The notes: generated from the sequence alone by a model not told the origin. A stretch of 64,000 nucleotides of DNA from Streptomyces sp. B21-083 (GCF_036898825.1 NZ_JARUND010000002.1:3224001-3288000), one strand, 5' to 3'; positions 24,200 to 32,723 are shown, numbered from the stretch's first letter. Numbers and translations are program-made.

Positions 24200-24289
24200 G
24201 AGCCATGATCGCCCGACAGCGACGATACGAGTCAAGGCCAGCCTCATCCCCACCAGACGAACCGTAGACATTGATCGCCGGGGCAGCTC

Positions 24290-25183
24290 CTAACCCTTGG
24301 CAGGGGCACCGGGGACGTTGATCTGCTCGGGACTCTCTTCACGGTGCGCGGCCCATCTCCGGGCAGCGGCGGTCAGCGCGGCCCGGTGAGGCAGTGGGCG
24401 TGTGCGCTCCCAGTCCTCCCAGGCGCAGTAGAGGGTGCGTGCGAAGAAGGTAACGGCAGCGGGGTCGGCTTTGCCGTACGCGGGAACCTGCCGGGCGATC
24501 GTCTCGGCCTGGACCGGTGTATGGCCGGCGGAGATGAGCCGAGGGATCGTCAGCGCGGTGTCAGCCCATGCCGGGGCAGGGCAGGAAAGGGCCCAGTCCA
24601 GCAGCAGCAGTTCGCCGACGGAGGTCACCAGCATGTTGTGCGGGGACAGGTCGGTGTGGGCGAGCGCGCGGCCCTGCAGTCCGGGTGGCACGTCCTCGGG
24701 CAGAAATGCGGCCCACCGTGTGTGCAGCGGCTTCTTGCGCAGCGCCTCGGGCCAAGGGGCCTCGGACAGGACAGTGAGGGTGTGCATGAGGCGGGCGAGA
24801 TCGTCGGACCCCGGGGTCAGGTCCGGGTGCCGGCCATCGACGTACTCGTACCCGTACAGGAGCCATTCACCGGCGTCGACCTCCCACAACAGGTGGGGTG
24901 CGAGCGGCGCGTTTCGGGTGACCTGCGCCTCGTGGCGATACACCCACGCCTGCGGGTCGTCGTGTCGGGTGCCCTTGACGAACGTTCGATCCGCTCCGGT
25001 ACGGACGATGCAGGCGAGCCGGGACATGACGCCGTGGGGCGCGGTCTCGGCTGCTTCAACGGGGCCGGTGTACCGCTCGACGGCGGTATGCGTCGCTGCC
25101 GGTAGGTCGTGCCATGCGATGCGGTCCACCCTCGTACTCCAGAGTCGGTCGGACAAAAGAGGGCCGGCCCCCAGCCCGGTCAC
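24290..25183 (-). CDS. Aminoglycoside phosphotransferase-family (APH/choline kinase fold) protein
   Basis: With the GTG at 25183 the protein has 297 residues. The catalytic loop HTDLSPHNMLV (Brenner-type HxDxxxxN) and the metal-binding Asp in LLLLDWALSCPAPAWADTAL are intact, and LLYGYEYVDGRHPDL resembles the hinge of the APH fold. These kinases phosphorylate small molecules such as aminoglycosides, choline or homoserine. Nothing shows resistance here. The open frame upstream to 25465 overlaps the GRDP-like gene and is not coding. The start is uncertain because no good ribosome site is visible. Confidence 0.82.
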   Translation of the reverse strand: MTGLGAGPLLSDRLWSTRVDRIAWHDLPAATHTAVERYTGPVEAAETAPHGVMSRLACIVRTGADRTFVKGTRHDDPQAWVYRHEAQVTRNAPLAPHLLWEVDAGEWLLYGYEYVDGRHPDLTPGSDDLARLMHTLTVLSEAPWPEALRKKPLHTRWAAFLPEDVPPGLQGRALAHTDLSPHNMLVTSVGELLLLDWALSCPAPAWADTALTIPRLISAGHTPVQAETIARQVPAYGKADPAAVTFFARTLYCAWEDWERTRPLPHRAALTAAARRWAAHREESPEQINVPGAPAKG

Positions 25184-25217
25184 AGCGTGGCACAGGCCGA
25201 AGGCCGACAGGGGATTG

Positions 25218-25679
25218 TCAGGGATGGTTGGGGCTGTCCGAGCAGTTCGCGTGGCACTGCGAGCAGTCGGCGAGGTCCAACTCGGGCCAGAACTCCATGT
25301 CGATCTCGTACCCGGCGAGAGTGATCGCGTCGACGGTACGGGCGCGCAACGCCTTGCCCCCGCCGTGCTCTTCCTTGTCGAGGAATCCGGGCTGGTGGTG
25401 CAGGAACCGGCCGAACCTCTGCTCGCAGAACTGCTGATACGCCTTGGTGTGAAGCAGGAAGGCATGCCAGAAGTCGTCGACGAGCGGCGAGGGGCTGAGC
25501 GGCCTGCCCGCGTAGTCGCACGCAGCGAGGAAGGCGAGCATCTGGCCGACGCCCCGGTCCGTCTTCCCTTCGGTGAGCTGCGGGAACCTGACGCGCATGT
25601 TGGATACGAGGGTTGCCCGCATGTCCGCGCTGAGCAGGGCGCGAGCGTCGGTTGCGGGGCGTTTCTGCGTTGTGGTCAC
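25218..25679 (-). CDS. Glycine-rich-domain-protein-like (GRDP-like) small protein
   Basis: The GTG at 25679 follows GGAGGT by eight bases, giving 153 residues (VTTTQKRPATDARALLSADM). The core motif is VDDFWHAFLLHTKAYQQFCEQRFGRFLHHQPG, which I recognise from bacterial proteins labelled glycine-rich domain-containing protein-like. The C-terminus has CSQCHANCSDSPNHP, which with the conserved His residues may bind a metal. Function is unknown. It lies 35 bp upstream of the phosphotransferase gene on the same strand, so they are probably one transcript. Confidence 0.75.
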   Translation of the reverse strand: MTTTQKRPATDARALLSADMRATLVSNMRVRFPQLTEGKTDRGVGQMLAFLAACDYAGRPLSPSPLVDDFWHAFLLHTKAYQQFCEQRFGRFLHHQPGFLDKEEHGGGKALRARTVDAITLAGYEIDMEFWPELDLADCSQCHANCSDSPNHP

Positions 25680-25857
25680 GTGCTTACCTCCATGGCTGGT
25701 GGACGGATGTCGGCACTTGCTGACCGCCCCGCCCGCTTCCGGCCTCGCGGCTGCTTCGCGGGCGGGGTGGGTCCTTTGGCCGGTTACGCTCGACCGTTGA
25801 CGGGTCGGCCCGGGGTCTAGGTCACCTCGGGACGGCCCGTCCTTCGTGTGATGAGGT

Positions 25858-26334
25858 TCAGAACCGGCGACGCACGTAAGTGGTGCCCCACACAACCGAG
25901 CCGCGCTCGAAGCTGTCGCGCAGGTGGGCGTCGGTTTCGGCCTGGTCGGCGGTGAGGGCGAGGGGCGCGAACACGAGGCAGACGCGGCACGCGGCGCCTC
26001 TTTCGACCAGTGTCAGCCAGTCCGGTGAGGGCGGGGGGACTGTCATCACATACTCGGCATGGCCGTAGTCCAACGCGGCGATTCCGTGACGGACCAGGAG
26101 ACGCCCACCGATCACCGGGGGTTCCTCGTGACCGGGACCGAGGCGCAGTGCGGCGGCGAGCCTTCGCATTCCGTCCTCGATACTTTCGACCGTCTCGCTG
26201 TCCCGGCGGGGGCCGGGGTGCGTGATGAGCATTCGGGCGAGGGCGTACGCAGGTGTGCGGCGGATCCCGGTCGCGGCGGCGACGCCGATGACGAATCCGG
26301 GGCCGGGGGGACTGCTGGTGCTCGGCATGGTCAT
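25858..26334 (-). CDS. Uncharacterised protein coupled to an ATP-binding regulator gene
   Basis: The ATG at 26334 overlaps the TGA of the upstream ATP-binding gene (ATGA), giving 158 residues. The sequence has an N-terminal Pro/Ser stretch, then GIRRTPAYALARMLITHPG, a middle part EYVMTVPPPSPDWLTLVERG with Cys residues in AACRVCLVFAP, and ends VVWGTTYVRRRF. I recognise no domain. Coupling suggests that it works with the GHKL ATPase, within a group that also includes the divergent regulator at 26946. Confidence 0.7.
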   Translation of the reverse strand: MTMPSTSSPPGPGFVIGVAAATGIRRTPAYALARMLITHPGPRRDSETVESIEDGMRRLAAALRLGPGHEEPPVIGGRLLVRHGIAALDYGHAEYVMTVPPPSPDWLTLVERGAACRVCLVFAPLALTADQAETDAHLRDSFERGSVVWGTTYVRRRF

Positions 26335-26774
26335 GATGCCGTCACTTCCCCGAAGACGACCTTGCCGAATGCAATGTCGATAACGCCCCAACGCTCGGGA
26401 CACAGGGCGTCCAGGATGATCAAGCCCCGTCCCCTGTCGCGCTCCTGGGATTCCGGCCGAACGCGAGGATGACGTCGCACAGGATCGTGCACCTCCACCC
26501 GCGTACAGGCGTCGTCGGCGTCGAGCACAAGTCGGATCTGGTCCCCGGGCTCTGTGCCGTACCGGATTGAGTTGGTCACCAGCTCGCACGCCACAAGAAC
26601 GACGTTCTCGACATAGTCCTGGGACGCGTCCGGTGCGTGGTGTCTCATGTACTCGCGCACGAACTCGCGTGCCTCTCTTGCTGATTCTGCCCGGCCGGGC
26701 AGTAACAGGATCGGCGCGGGGCTGGTGGGCAGGGCGCAGCGCACAGGCGTCGCACCCCTTCGGCGTTCGATCAT
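26331..26774 (-). CDS. ATP-binding protein, RsbW-like (GHKL) family
   Basis: The 147-residue protein starts at 26774, about six bases after AGGGGGA. The N-box is ELVTNSIRYG, the G1 region VEVHDPVRRHPRV and the G2 box RGRGLIILDALCPERWG. This is the single-domain anti-sigma-like ATPase so common in Streptomyces. It is coupled to the 158-residue gene downstream and divergent from a helix-turn-helix/TPR-like regulator, forming a second regulatory module like that at 6177-7981 but without DUF397. Partner and signal are unknown. Confidence 0.87.
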   Translation of the reverse strand: MIERRRGATPVRCALPTSPAPILLLPGRAESAREAREFVREYMRHHAPDASQDYVENVVLVACELVTNSIRYGTEPGDQIRLVLDADDACTRVEVHDPVRRHPRVRPESQERDRGRGLIILDALCPERWGVIDIAFGKVVFGEVTAS

Positions 26775-26945
26775 GCGTGTCCCCCTACGTGCGAGTCGTA
26801 GCGGTTGGTCGCTCTGCTGCGCTTCGCGTCGCGGACGGTTTGGTTCTGACGTCCAGACAACACGCGTGACGGAAACCGGGGTACCGTCAGAAGGAGTGTC
26901 GAAGGGTGTCGCTTCCGCTACCGCCCGTCACAGAAGGTTGTGAGG

Positions 26946-28304
26946 ATGAAGACTCCGAACGACAAGCTCGCCCACTGGCTGGACCGGTCGAGGATGAGCC
27001 GCGGGGAGCTGGCGCGCCGGGTGAAGTCCAAGGCGCTTCAGTGGAGTCAGCCACATATTTCGCCGGATACGACTCGTATCCGGTTCTGGCTGCAGGGCGA
27101 GACACCACGGACGCCCATCCCTGACGTGCTCGCCGCCGTGTTCTCCGACCACTTCGGTTTCCGGGTCACCACATACGATCTCGGGCTCGGGGAGACGGGT
27201 TCACCCGACGCCGCGCTCGTGTACAACTCCTCCTACGCGGCTACGGTGGAAGTCGTCGCAGACCTGGGGAGAGCTGACGTGGACCGACGGAAGTTCCTTG
27301 CCGCCGCACCGTTCGCCGCTGTGGCCGGGGTGGGTCCCTCGCGGGACTGGCTGCTCAACACACTTGATCAAAAGGCGAATTCAGCGCCGGGGCCGCGCGT
27401 GCGCCTTGAAGACGTGACCGCGGTGAAGAACATGTTCACGACGTTCCAGCGTATGGACATCTTCCAAGGCGGAGGCTCGGGCCGTCTGGTCCTGGCCGAC
27501 TACATGAACGAGCACGTCTATCCCCTGCTTCGACGTGCCCATAGCGAGGACGTACGACGGGCGTTGTGCGAGGCTGCCGCCGAACAGACGTACCTGCTCG
27601 GCTGGATGGCCTACGACAATGGCGAACACAGCATCGCGCAGCGGTACTTGATCCAGTCCCTGCGCCTCGCCCAGGAGTCTCATAACGCACCGCTCGGCGC
27701 ACATGTCCTCGCGGGCATGGCCGACCAGGCGACGCTGCTCGGCGACCCCGCCGAAGGCCGACGCCTCGCGCAAGCGGGACGCCAAGGGCTGCCGAAGACG
27801 ACCTCGCCGGCCTGCCTGGCGGACCTGTGGTGCCTGGAGGCACGGGCCCTCGCACGGCTCGGCGAGAAGTCGGCGGCAGCGCACGCGGTGGCCCAGTCCG
27901 AGAAGGCATACGAACAAGTCCGCCCGGCAAGCGAACCGGACTGGGCGGAGTTCATCGACCCCGCGTACCTGCACGGCGAACACGCGAACACCTTTCGGGA
28001 CCTGGGCGACGCGGATGCGGCCGAGGCACACGCGCGCCTGTCCATCGGCCACGCCACGAAGCAGAAGCGAGCCCGCCGAGGAGCGATGTCACAGGCCGCG
28101 CTCGCTGTCTCCCACCTCCAGCGGAACGACCTCGAGGCGGCGTACGCGGCCGGCGTCCGGACGGTCAAGTTGTCGCAGCGGGTGAAGTCGTCGCGGTGCG
28201 TCGAGGCCGTAAAGGATCTACAGACGCGTATGCAGCCGTTCGGTCGGCATCGACTTGTGGCGGATTTCAACGAACGGGCGCGCGAACTGGTGGCTGCGGC
28301 TTAG
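26946..28304 (+). CDS. Large helix-turn-helix regulator with TPR-like C-terminal part
   Basis: I use the ATG at 26946, nine bases after AGAAGG; a GTG at 26940 is too close to it. The 452-residue protein starts with a DNA-binding-like segment (KLAHWLDRSRMSRGELARRVK, then WLQGETPRTPIPDVLAAVFS). A short DRRKFLAAAPFAAVAGVG stretch near residue 113 looks like a twin-arginine signal but is internal, as in other regulators of this type. The remainder is made of helical repeats (LLGWMAYDNGEHSIAQRYLI; LCEAAAEQTYLLGWMAY; AEAHARLSIGHATKQK) like TPR units. It probably senses a ligand or partner and acts on the divergent ATPase genes. Confidence 0.8.
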   Translation: MKTPNDKLAHWLDRSRMSRGELARRVKSKALQWSQPHISPDTTRIRFWLQGETPRTPIPDVLAAVFSDHFGFRVTTYDLGLGETGSPDAALVYNSSYAATVEVVADLGRADVDRRKFLAAAPFAAVAGVGPSRDWLLNTLDQKANSAPGPRVRLEDVTAVKNMFTTFQRMDIFQGGGSGRLVLADYMNEHVYPLLRRAHSEDVRRALCEAAAEQTYLLGWMAYDNGEHSIAQRYLIQSLRLAQESHNAPLGAHVLAGMADQATLLGDPAEGRRLAQAGRQGLPKTTSPACLADLWCLEARALARLGEKSAAAHAVAQSEKAYEQVRPASEPDWAEFIDPAYLHGEHANTFRDLGDADAAEAHARLSIGHATKQKRARRGAMSQAALAVSHLQRNDLEAAYAAGVRTVKLSQRVKSSRCVEAVKDLQTRMQPFGRHRLVADFNERARELVAAA

Positions 28305-28308
28305 AAGT

Positions 28309-28325
28309 GCACAGAAGAACAACAT
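28309..28325 (+). repeat. Short direct repeat, left side of the low-GC island
   Basis: The sequence GCACAGAAGAACAACATG closely matches GCGCAGAAGAACAAAACATG at 30857-30876, in the same orientation. The 11 bases CAGAAGAACAA are identical. The two copies flank the low-GC gene and may mark the ends of a transferred unit. The 130 bp between here and the end of that gene hold nothing else recognisable. Confidence 0.45.
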
Positions 28326-28457
28326 GCCGGCTTCGGTTCTGGAACCCGCCGTTGTGGTATGCGCTGCCCGGTTCATACGTCACGGGGATATGCACCGTGC
28401 CGGCTTGTGGGGACATTGACGCTTGAAACCGAAACAAAGGCGCCCAGCCTTCGTCAG

Positions 28458-30713
28458 CTACCACGACACACCACGCGCAATACGCAAGAATTCAGCTGCA
28501 TCAACATGCAGGTCGAGTTGCGTCTGAGGAGGAAGGGATGAACGCCCAAACCTGCCCCCTTTATGCAGACTACTGGTATCTACAATCGCCTCCATTGAGC
28601 GCGTACCACTTCGGTATTTGGAAACCCTAAGAAACGCTTCCACGACACCCCCGTCGATATCTTTTTGTTTCCTCCCATTTAGATCAACATGTTTAATTCC
28701 CGCCCGTCGCAGGAAGGAGTGAAGCAAAAGGGCACGCCGCAGGACTAGGTACGGGTCCATTTCGACCCCTTCTTCAGCATTAGGGCCTACCACATCGACA
28801 TAGCCTTGGAGGCGGCTTATGAAATCGATCCCCTTGGAGTTTTTGTAGGACACGCTTGAAGCTTTCCGCGAGAAGTCATCGTAGCGGCTACTGGTTCCTC
28901 CAGCGAAGACGAATATAGACCGACCAACGGGATGCACTATCTGGCCCTCTTGGAATTTTCCGTCCTGCATTGGTGCCAAGAAGTATCGAAGCCATCCCAA
29001 ATCTTGAGCCTGGAATGGACTGTCAAACTCGTCCCAAAAGACCAGAGGGACATCGCCTTCTAGAGCCCGGTCACGAACCCTATGCAGAGCCGATACGAGA
29101 TCGCCGACTGACTGGAATTGTGACATGTTGAACTCTAGCGGCTCCCTTGACGTGGCTTTAAGCGATTCCATGATCTGCTTAACAGCGAACGACTTGCCAT
29201 CGCCGGGCGAACCGAATACTGCAATCGATCTGGGCTTAATCTTCTCCCTGTGCTCTAGATAGTCAATGAGAAGACTTTGAATGGAGCGAAGGGCTTCCAT
29301 CTCGCGGCGATCAACTATCAGTAGCTCCCCGAATTTCCCCAGCGGCACGTTAGCCATAACATCCGGGCCTTGGGGACCTTGAAGTGCGATGGTTCTCGCA
29401 GTCGCGTACAGGTCCTCGCCACCCAAAGATTCCTGAAGGATTGACCAACCCACATTTTTTTGAGACCCGTCGCGCGAGGGCTCAGGTATCCGGGACTTAC
29501 CAACGCGCGGTGGGATGCAAATTTCATTCAAACAGTCGACCGGGAATTCAATGAGTGAAGAGTTATCCCCCTCCCTCTTGAAGCCCTGGTTGTATACCTG
29601 ATGCATTGCAGAGAGACCCAATTCAATTCCTCCAGAAAGGACTTCATGAAATCTCTCGGCCGCAAGGGTTGGTGCAAGACCTCTCGGGGTCGCCCGGAAC
29701 TCAATCAACTTACGCGCAATAGCCGCGGTCAACGTTTGACTGTAGCCAAACATTTTTCCATCGCTATGTTCTCTCTCCCAGGTTCCCTCGGTGTAGTCGG
29801 TATCAAAATACAGAGTATAGGGTGGCGTCGCAGAGCGGTCGACCAATAGAACGCCCGAGGGTCCGAGAGAAACAATCAGCCTTCGACACTTGGCAAGGTC
29901 GTGAACTCTCTCATTCCTCTCAAGCTCGTTCAATATATCCTGAGCAGAGCGTTCCCACGACAGGCCACGACTCACCTCAGCTCCTGCGTCACGAAGGCTC
30001 TGAGCAGTAGTTATTACTATCAATCTATCAGCCATCGTAATCGATTCACTGATCGCCCCTTCCGATGGAGTCAGCTGGGAGTAAATTGCATTCCAGAGTT
30101 GGCCTTCCCGTCTGGCTTCCCCTCTTAGTCGCAGGTTGAGGAGTAGCCAAGGAGGATCTTCCCAGGCATCTTGATTGTCGTGGCCAAATTGGACACCAGG
30201 AACGCGAGGCCAATTTCCGCCTATTTCCCCGAACCCGAGACCAGGGTCATTAAGAATAACCATTCTGGGGACTTCGTCATTCGAGAGGTTTGGGCTCGAA
30301 AATTCATCCAGTTTCTCCTGAGCATGAAAGCCTACAAATTGCCTAATCCGCCATCGACGTTTACTCCTGGCATCTTCGGTCTCATCCTCATCCTCAGGAT
30401 GACGAGGAAAGAGATCGAGAAGGTTGAAGGAGTGATGGACCTTCCTGTTGCTTACTGCAGGGCAGCCGCGTAGCGGCTCCAGTCCGCGAACGTCGGCGAT
30501 TTTCCCCTCATCAATGCGACAGGCCCGTTTGACAAGAGACGTGAGGAGAATTGTTCCACCCCAGTGCCAAAGCATGCTGGACCTGACGGTCAGGCGTTCT
30601 TCGGATTGCGGAAAATGGCCCGGCGGAAGGCCTATAGCCCAGTCAACGGTCGCATCCCCATCCACTATTATGATGGGAAGGTTAGGGGTTGTGGCTGGCG
30701 CATCGCCGGTCAT
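28458..30713 (-). CDS. PfkB-like module fused to AAA+ ATPase, foreign low-GC gene
   Basis: With the ATG at 30713 (AGGTG five or six bases upstream; GTG at 30722 possible) the protein has 751 residues. Residues 1-330 resemble a degenerate PfkB/ribokinase fold: IIIVDGDATVDWAIGLPPG, a GG at GGTILLTSL, WLLLNLR and RLIVSLGPSGVLLVD. The usual catalytic GAGD is replaced by GYSQ in KMFGYSQTLTAAIARKL, so kinase activity is doubtful. Residues about 460-751 form an AAA+ domain: Walker A GSPGDGKS at 501-508, Walker B VPLVFWDEFD with Asp561 and Glu562, and a sensor-1-like FAGGTSS. GC content and codon use are far from the host. It stands alone between direct repeats beside an IS5-type relic, as expected of a single-gene defence or stress-response system, but function is unknown. 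Confidence 0.85.
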   Translation of the reverse strand: MTGDAPATTPNLPIIIVDGDATVDWAIGLPPGHFPQSEERLTVRSSMLWHWGGTILLTSLVKRACRIDEGKIADVRGLEPLRGCPAVSNRKVHHSFNLLDLFPRHPEDEDETEDARSKRRWRIRQFVGFHAQEKLDEFSSPNLSNDEVPRMVILNDPGLGFGEIGGNWPRVPGVQFGHDNQDAWEDPPWLLLNLRLRGEARREGQLWNAIYSQLTPSEGAISESITMADRLIVITTAQSLRDAGAEVSRGLSWERSAQDILNELERNERVHDLAKCRRLIVSLGPSGVLLVDRSATPPYTLYFDTDYTEGTWEREHSDGKMFGYSQTLTAAIARKLIEFRATPRGLAPTLAAERFHEVLSGGIELGLSAMHQVYNQGFKREGDNSSLIEFPVDCLNEICIPPRVGKSRIPEPSRDGSQKNVGWSILQESLGGEDLYATARTIALQGPQGPDVMANVPLGKFGELLIVDRREMEALRSIQSLLIDYLEHREKIKPRSIAVFGSPGDGKSFAVKQIMESLKATSREPLEFNMSQFQSVGDLVSALHRVRDRALEGDVPLVFWDEFDSPFQAQDLGWLRYFLAPMQDGKFQEGQIVHPVGRSIFVFAGGTSSRYDDFSRKASSVSYKNSKGIDFISRLQGYVDVVGPNAEEGVEMDPYLVLRRALLLHSFLRRAGIKHVDLNGRKQKDIDGGVVEAFLRVSKYRSGTRSMEAIVDTSSLHKGGRFGRSSLPPQTQLDLHVDAAEFLRIARGVSW

Positions 30714-30856
30714 TTCAATCACCTGAGATGCAGAGAGACGCTAGGTCCACTCCCAGACTATCGGGTCCACAGGATCATGCCACCCGAGGCAGACCAGAGA
30801 TCTTTAACGGCTGAGGTTACGGCGGTGGGAGGTCACGTCCGGTCTTGGCGATAAGC

Positions 30857-30876
30857 GCGCAGAAGAACAAAACATG
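30857..30876 (+). repeat. Short direct repeat, right side of the low-GC island
   Basis: Partner of 28309-28325 (CAGAAGAACAA shared). It coincides with the point where the IS5-type transposase relic breaks off (reading inward, GGTCAT is followed by non-transposase sequence), which supports a junction here. Confidence 0.45.
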
Positions 30877-31066
30877 ACCAGGGCTGCCGCTTTGCGGTGT
30901 GGAGGAAGACGTAGCCGCGCTTGTGGTAACGGGCTACCGCCGCGCGGGACTGCTTCCGGCGATTGATCGCTCGCATGGCGGATGCCGCGTCGGCGAAGGT
31001 ACTCGCGGTACAACTCGTTGCTGTATGCCTTGTCGGGCGCCAGGCTGTCAGGTTGCTTGGCGTGGT
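30870..31066 (-). pseudogene. Degenerate IS5-family transposase fragment
   Basis: Minus-strand frames read SLAPDKAYSNELYREYLRRRG (near 31000-31060), a DDE transposase segment with the DKAYS motif. After a gap, another frame reads MRAINRRKQSRAAVARYHKR and GYVFLHTA, the segment around the last catalytic Glu region and the C-terminus. The part between them has been deleted and the frames differ, so it is dead. The C-terminal tail ends at the direct repeat at 30857. A related tail survives at 23541. Confidence 0.7.
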
Positions 31067-31105
31067 CACCCGAGGCCGAACCATAGGCCGCGGAGTCGGC
31101 CGTAC

Positions 31106-31136
31106 TTGACCTTGTCGCAGCGGCAGGGTTTCTACT
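31106..31136 (+). promoter_or_regulatory. MerR-type promoter and operator, probably leaderless
   Basis: TTGACC (31106-31111) and TCTACT (31131-31136) are separated by 19 bp, the long spacing typical of MerR-controlled promoters. The spacer holds a dyad, CCTTGTCGC-A-GCGGCAGGG, with 7 of 9 positions pairing. Transcription would start about seven bases after the -10, at the ATG at 31143, so the message should be leaderless. No ribosome site precedes the ATG, which agrees. Confidence 0.65.
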
Positions 31137-31142
31137 GGCGGC

Positions 31143-31883
31143 ATGCGCATCGGAGAGATCGCCACGCTCGTCGGAGTCACTTCGCGGACGGTGCGGCATT
31201 ACCACCACATCGGTCTCCTGCCTGAGCCGCAGCGGCGAGCCAACGGATACCGCACCTACAGCCTTCGAGACGCCGTTCTGCTGGCCCGGATCCGGCGGCT
31301 GACCGAGCTCGGGCTCGCCCTGGACGAGGTGCGGGATGTCCTCGCGGGCGACGCTGGGCGCGAACTGGCCGAGGTGCTGGGCGAGTTGGACGCCGACCTC
31401 GCCCGTCAGGAGCACGAGATCCAGCAGCGCCGCAGGGTGCTGGCAGGTCTTCTGGAGGGCCCGCTCACGCCGGACGCGCCGCTCTCCCCCGCGCTCGTAG
31501 AGCTCCTGAAGGCCGCGCCTGTCACCGCGTCGTCCGCCGCCGCCAAGGATCGCGAACACCTGACTCTGCTGGACGCGACAGTCGGCGGAAACGCGGTGTA
31601 CGCAGCTCTGCGGCCGCTGGCTGAGGACCCCGCGATGCTCCTGCTGTACGAACGGCTGGACGACCTGAACGGAGCCACTGCGGACGATCCGCGGATCGAG
31701 GCGCTGGCCGAGGACCTGGCCGCCGCCGTGCCGGACGAGGTGCTCGCGGCGATTCCGGACGGGGGCCCGGTGGTGACGGGCTTCGGACAGGCGCTGCTCG
31801 CCGACTACCCGCCCGCCCAGGCCGAAGTGGTGCACCGAGTGATGCGGAAGCTGACCACTCGGATGAATCAGAGGCCGTCATGA
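31143..31883 (+). CDS. MerR family transcriptional regulator
   Basis: The 246-residue protein starts MRIGEIATLVGVTSRTVRHY with the winged-helix motif of MerR proteins (LPEPQRRANGYRTYSLRDAVLLARIRRL) and a coiled-coil dimerisation helix up to about residue 105. The remaining 140 residues form an effector domain rich in Ala, Asp and Leu without Cys ligands, so it is not a metal sensor and more likely responds to a small hydrophobic compound. It probably controls its own promoter (31106-31136). The ATGA overlap with the membrane protein gene at 31880 makes a two-gene operon. Confidence 0.92.
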   Translation: MRIGEIATLVGVTSRTVRHYHHIGLLPEPQRRANGYRTYSLRDAVLLARIRRLTELGLALDEVRDVLAGDAGRELAEVLGELDADLARQEHEIQQRRRVLAGLLEGPLTPDAPLSPALVELLKAAPVTASSAAAKDREHLTLLDATVGGNAVYAALRPLAEDPAMLLLYERLDDLNGATADDPRIEALAEDLAAAVPDEVLAAIPDGGPVVTGFGQALLADYPPAQAEVVHRVMRKLTTRMNQRPS

Positions 31884-32704
31884 GTACGCGGATCGCGCGG
31901 GCGGCAGTGTGGGTGATGCTTCCCGCGGAGGTGGCCCTCCTGGTGTGTCTGGTGGCAGGCGTACGGGTACCCGGACCGATCGTCGTGGGAGCCGAAGCGC
32001 TGGTAGTGACCGTATTCGCGCTGGAGTTCGTGCTTCTGTGGCGGCTTTATGCCGCCGGGCGACGGGTCGGCGTCGGCCGACGGGAATCCGCGCGGGGGGC
32101 GTTGCGCACCCTGGTCCCGGTAGTCGCGCGTCGACTCGTCGCGCACGAGATTCAGGCCCTGCACAGCCTCGGGCTGTGGGTGCTGCGCCGACGCCACCAG
32201 GTCCCCGACGGTGCGCTGACCGTCTCGTACACCGGACCCCAGACGGCCATGATGTACGGGCTGCTCTTTGTCGCCGCCATCGAAACAGTTCTGCTGGCAG
32301 TGGTGATCCCGTGGCCGCTCGTCCACGCGATCCTGCTCGTCGTGGACGTGTACGGAGTCGTACTGGTTCTCGCCCTGCACGCGTCCTGTGTGGTCCGGCC
32401 TCACGTCGTGGGACACGACGGCTCGCTGCGTGTACGGTACGGCGCGCTGTTCGACCTGCTGGTCCCGGCCGCCGCCATCGCCGCCGTCAGGGTCGAGCGG
32501 CGTTACCCTGACGGCGGCCTGGTGCGACTGGGTGCGGACGGGGTGCTCGATCTCGCGGTGGGCAGCCAGACGACAGTGACGGTAGAGCTCACTGAACCGG
32601 TGGAGTTCGTGCGGCCGCTCGGTACGCGGGGCTCCGCCCGGACACTCCGGTTTCACGCCGATGACCCGCGTGGAACGGTCGCCGCGCTTACGCGTGCTCG
32701 CTGA
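31880..32704 (+). CDS. Membrane protein of unknown function co-transcribed with a MerR regulator
   Basis: The 274-residue protein starts at the ATG overlapping the merR stop. Two membrane helices lie near residues 8-55 (VWVMLPAEVALLVCLVAGV; VVTVFALEFVLLWRLY), then a soluble stretch, then two more near residues 125-175 (MMYGLLFVAAIETVLLAVVI; AILLVVDVYGVVLVLAL). The C-terminus is a cytoplasmic beta-rich domain with DGSLRVRYGALFDLLVPAAA, like a PH-type fold of membrane proteins. I know no function. Control by the adjacent MerR protein suggests a role in responding to a membrane-active compound. Confidence 0.8.
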   Translation: MSTRIARAAVWVMLPAEVALLVCLVAGVRVPGPIVVGAEALVVTVFALEFVLLWRLYAAGRRVGVGRRESARGALRTLVPVVARRLVAHEIQALHSLGLWVLRRRHQVPDGALTVSYTGPQTAMMYGLLFVAAIETVLLAVVIPWPLVHAILLVVDVYGVVLVLALHASCVVRPHVVGHDGSLRVRYGALFDLLVPAAAIAAVRVERRYPDGGLVRLGADGVLDLAVGSQTTVTVELTEPVEFVRPLGTRGSARTLRFHADDPRGTVAALTRAR

Positions 32705-32723
32705 GACCCCTCGCCGACTCGGG

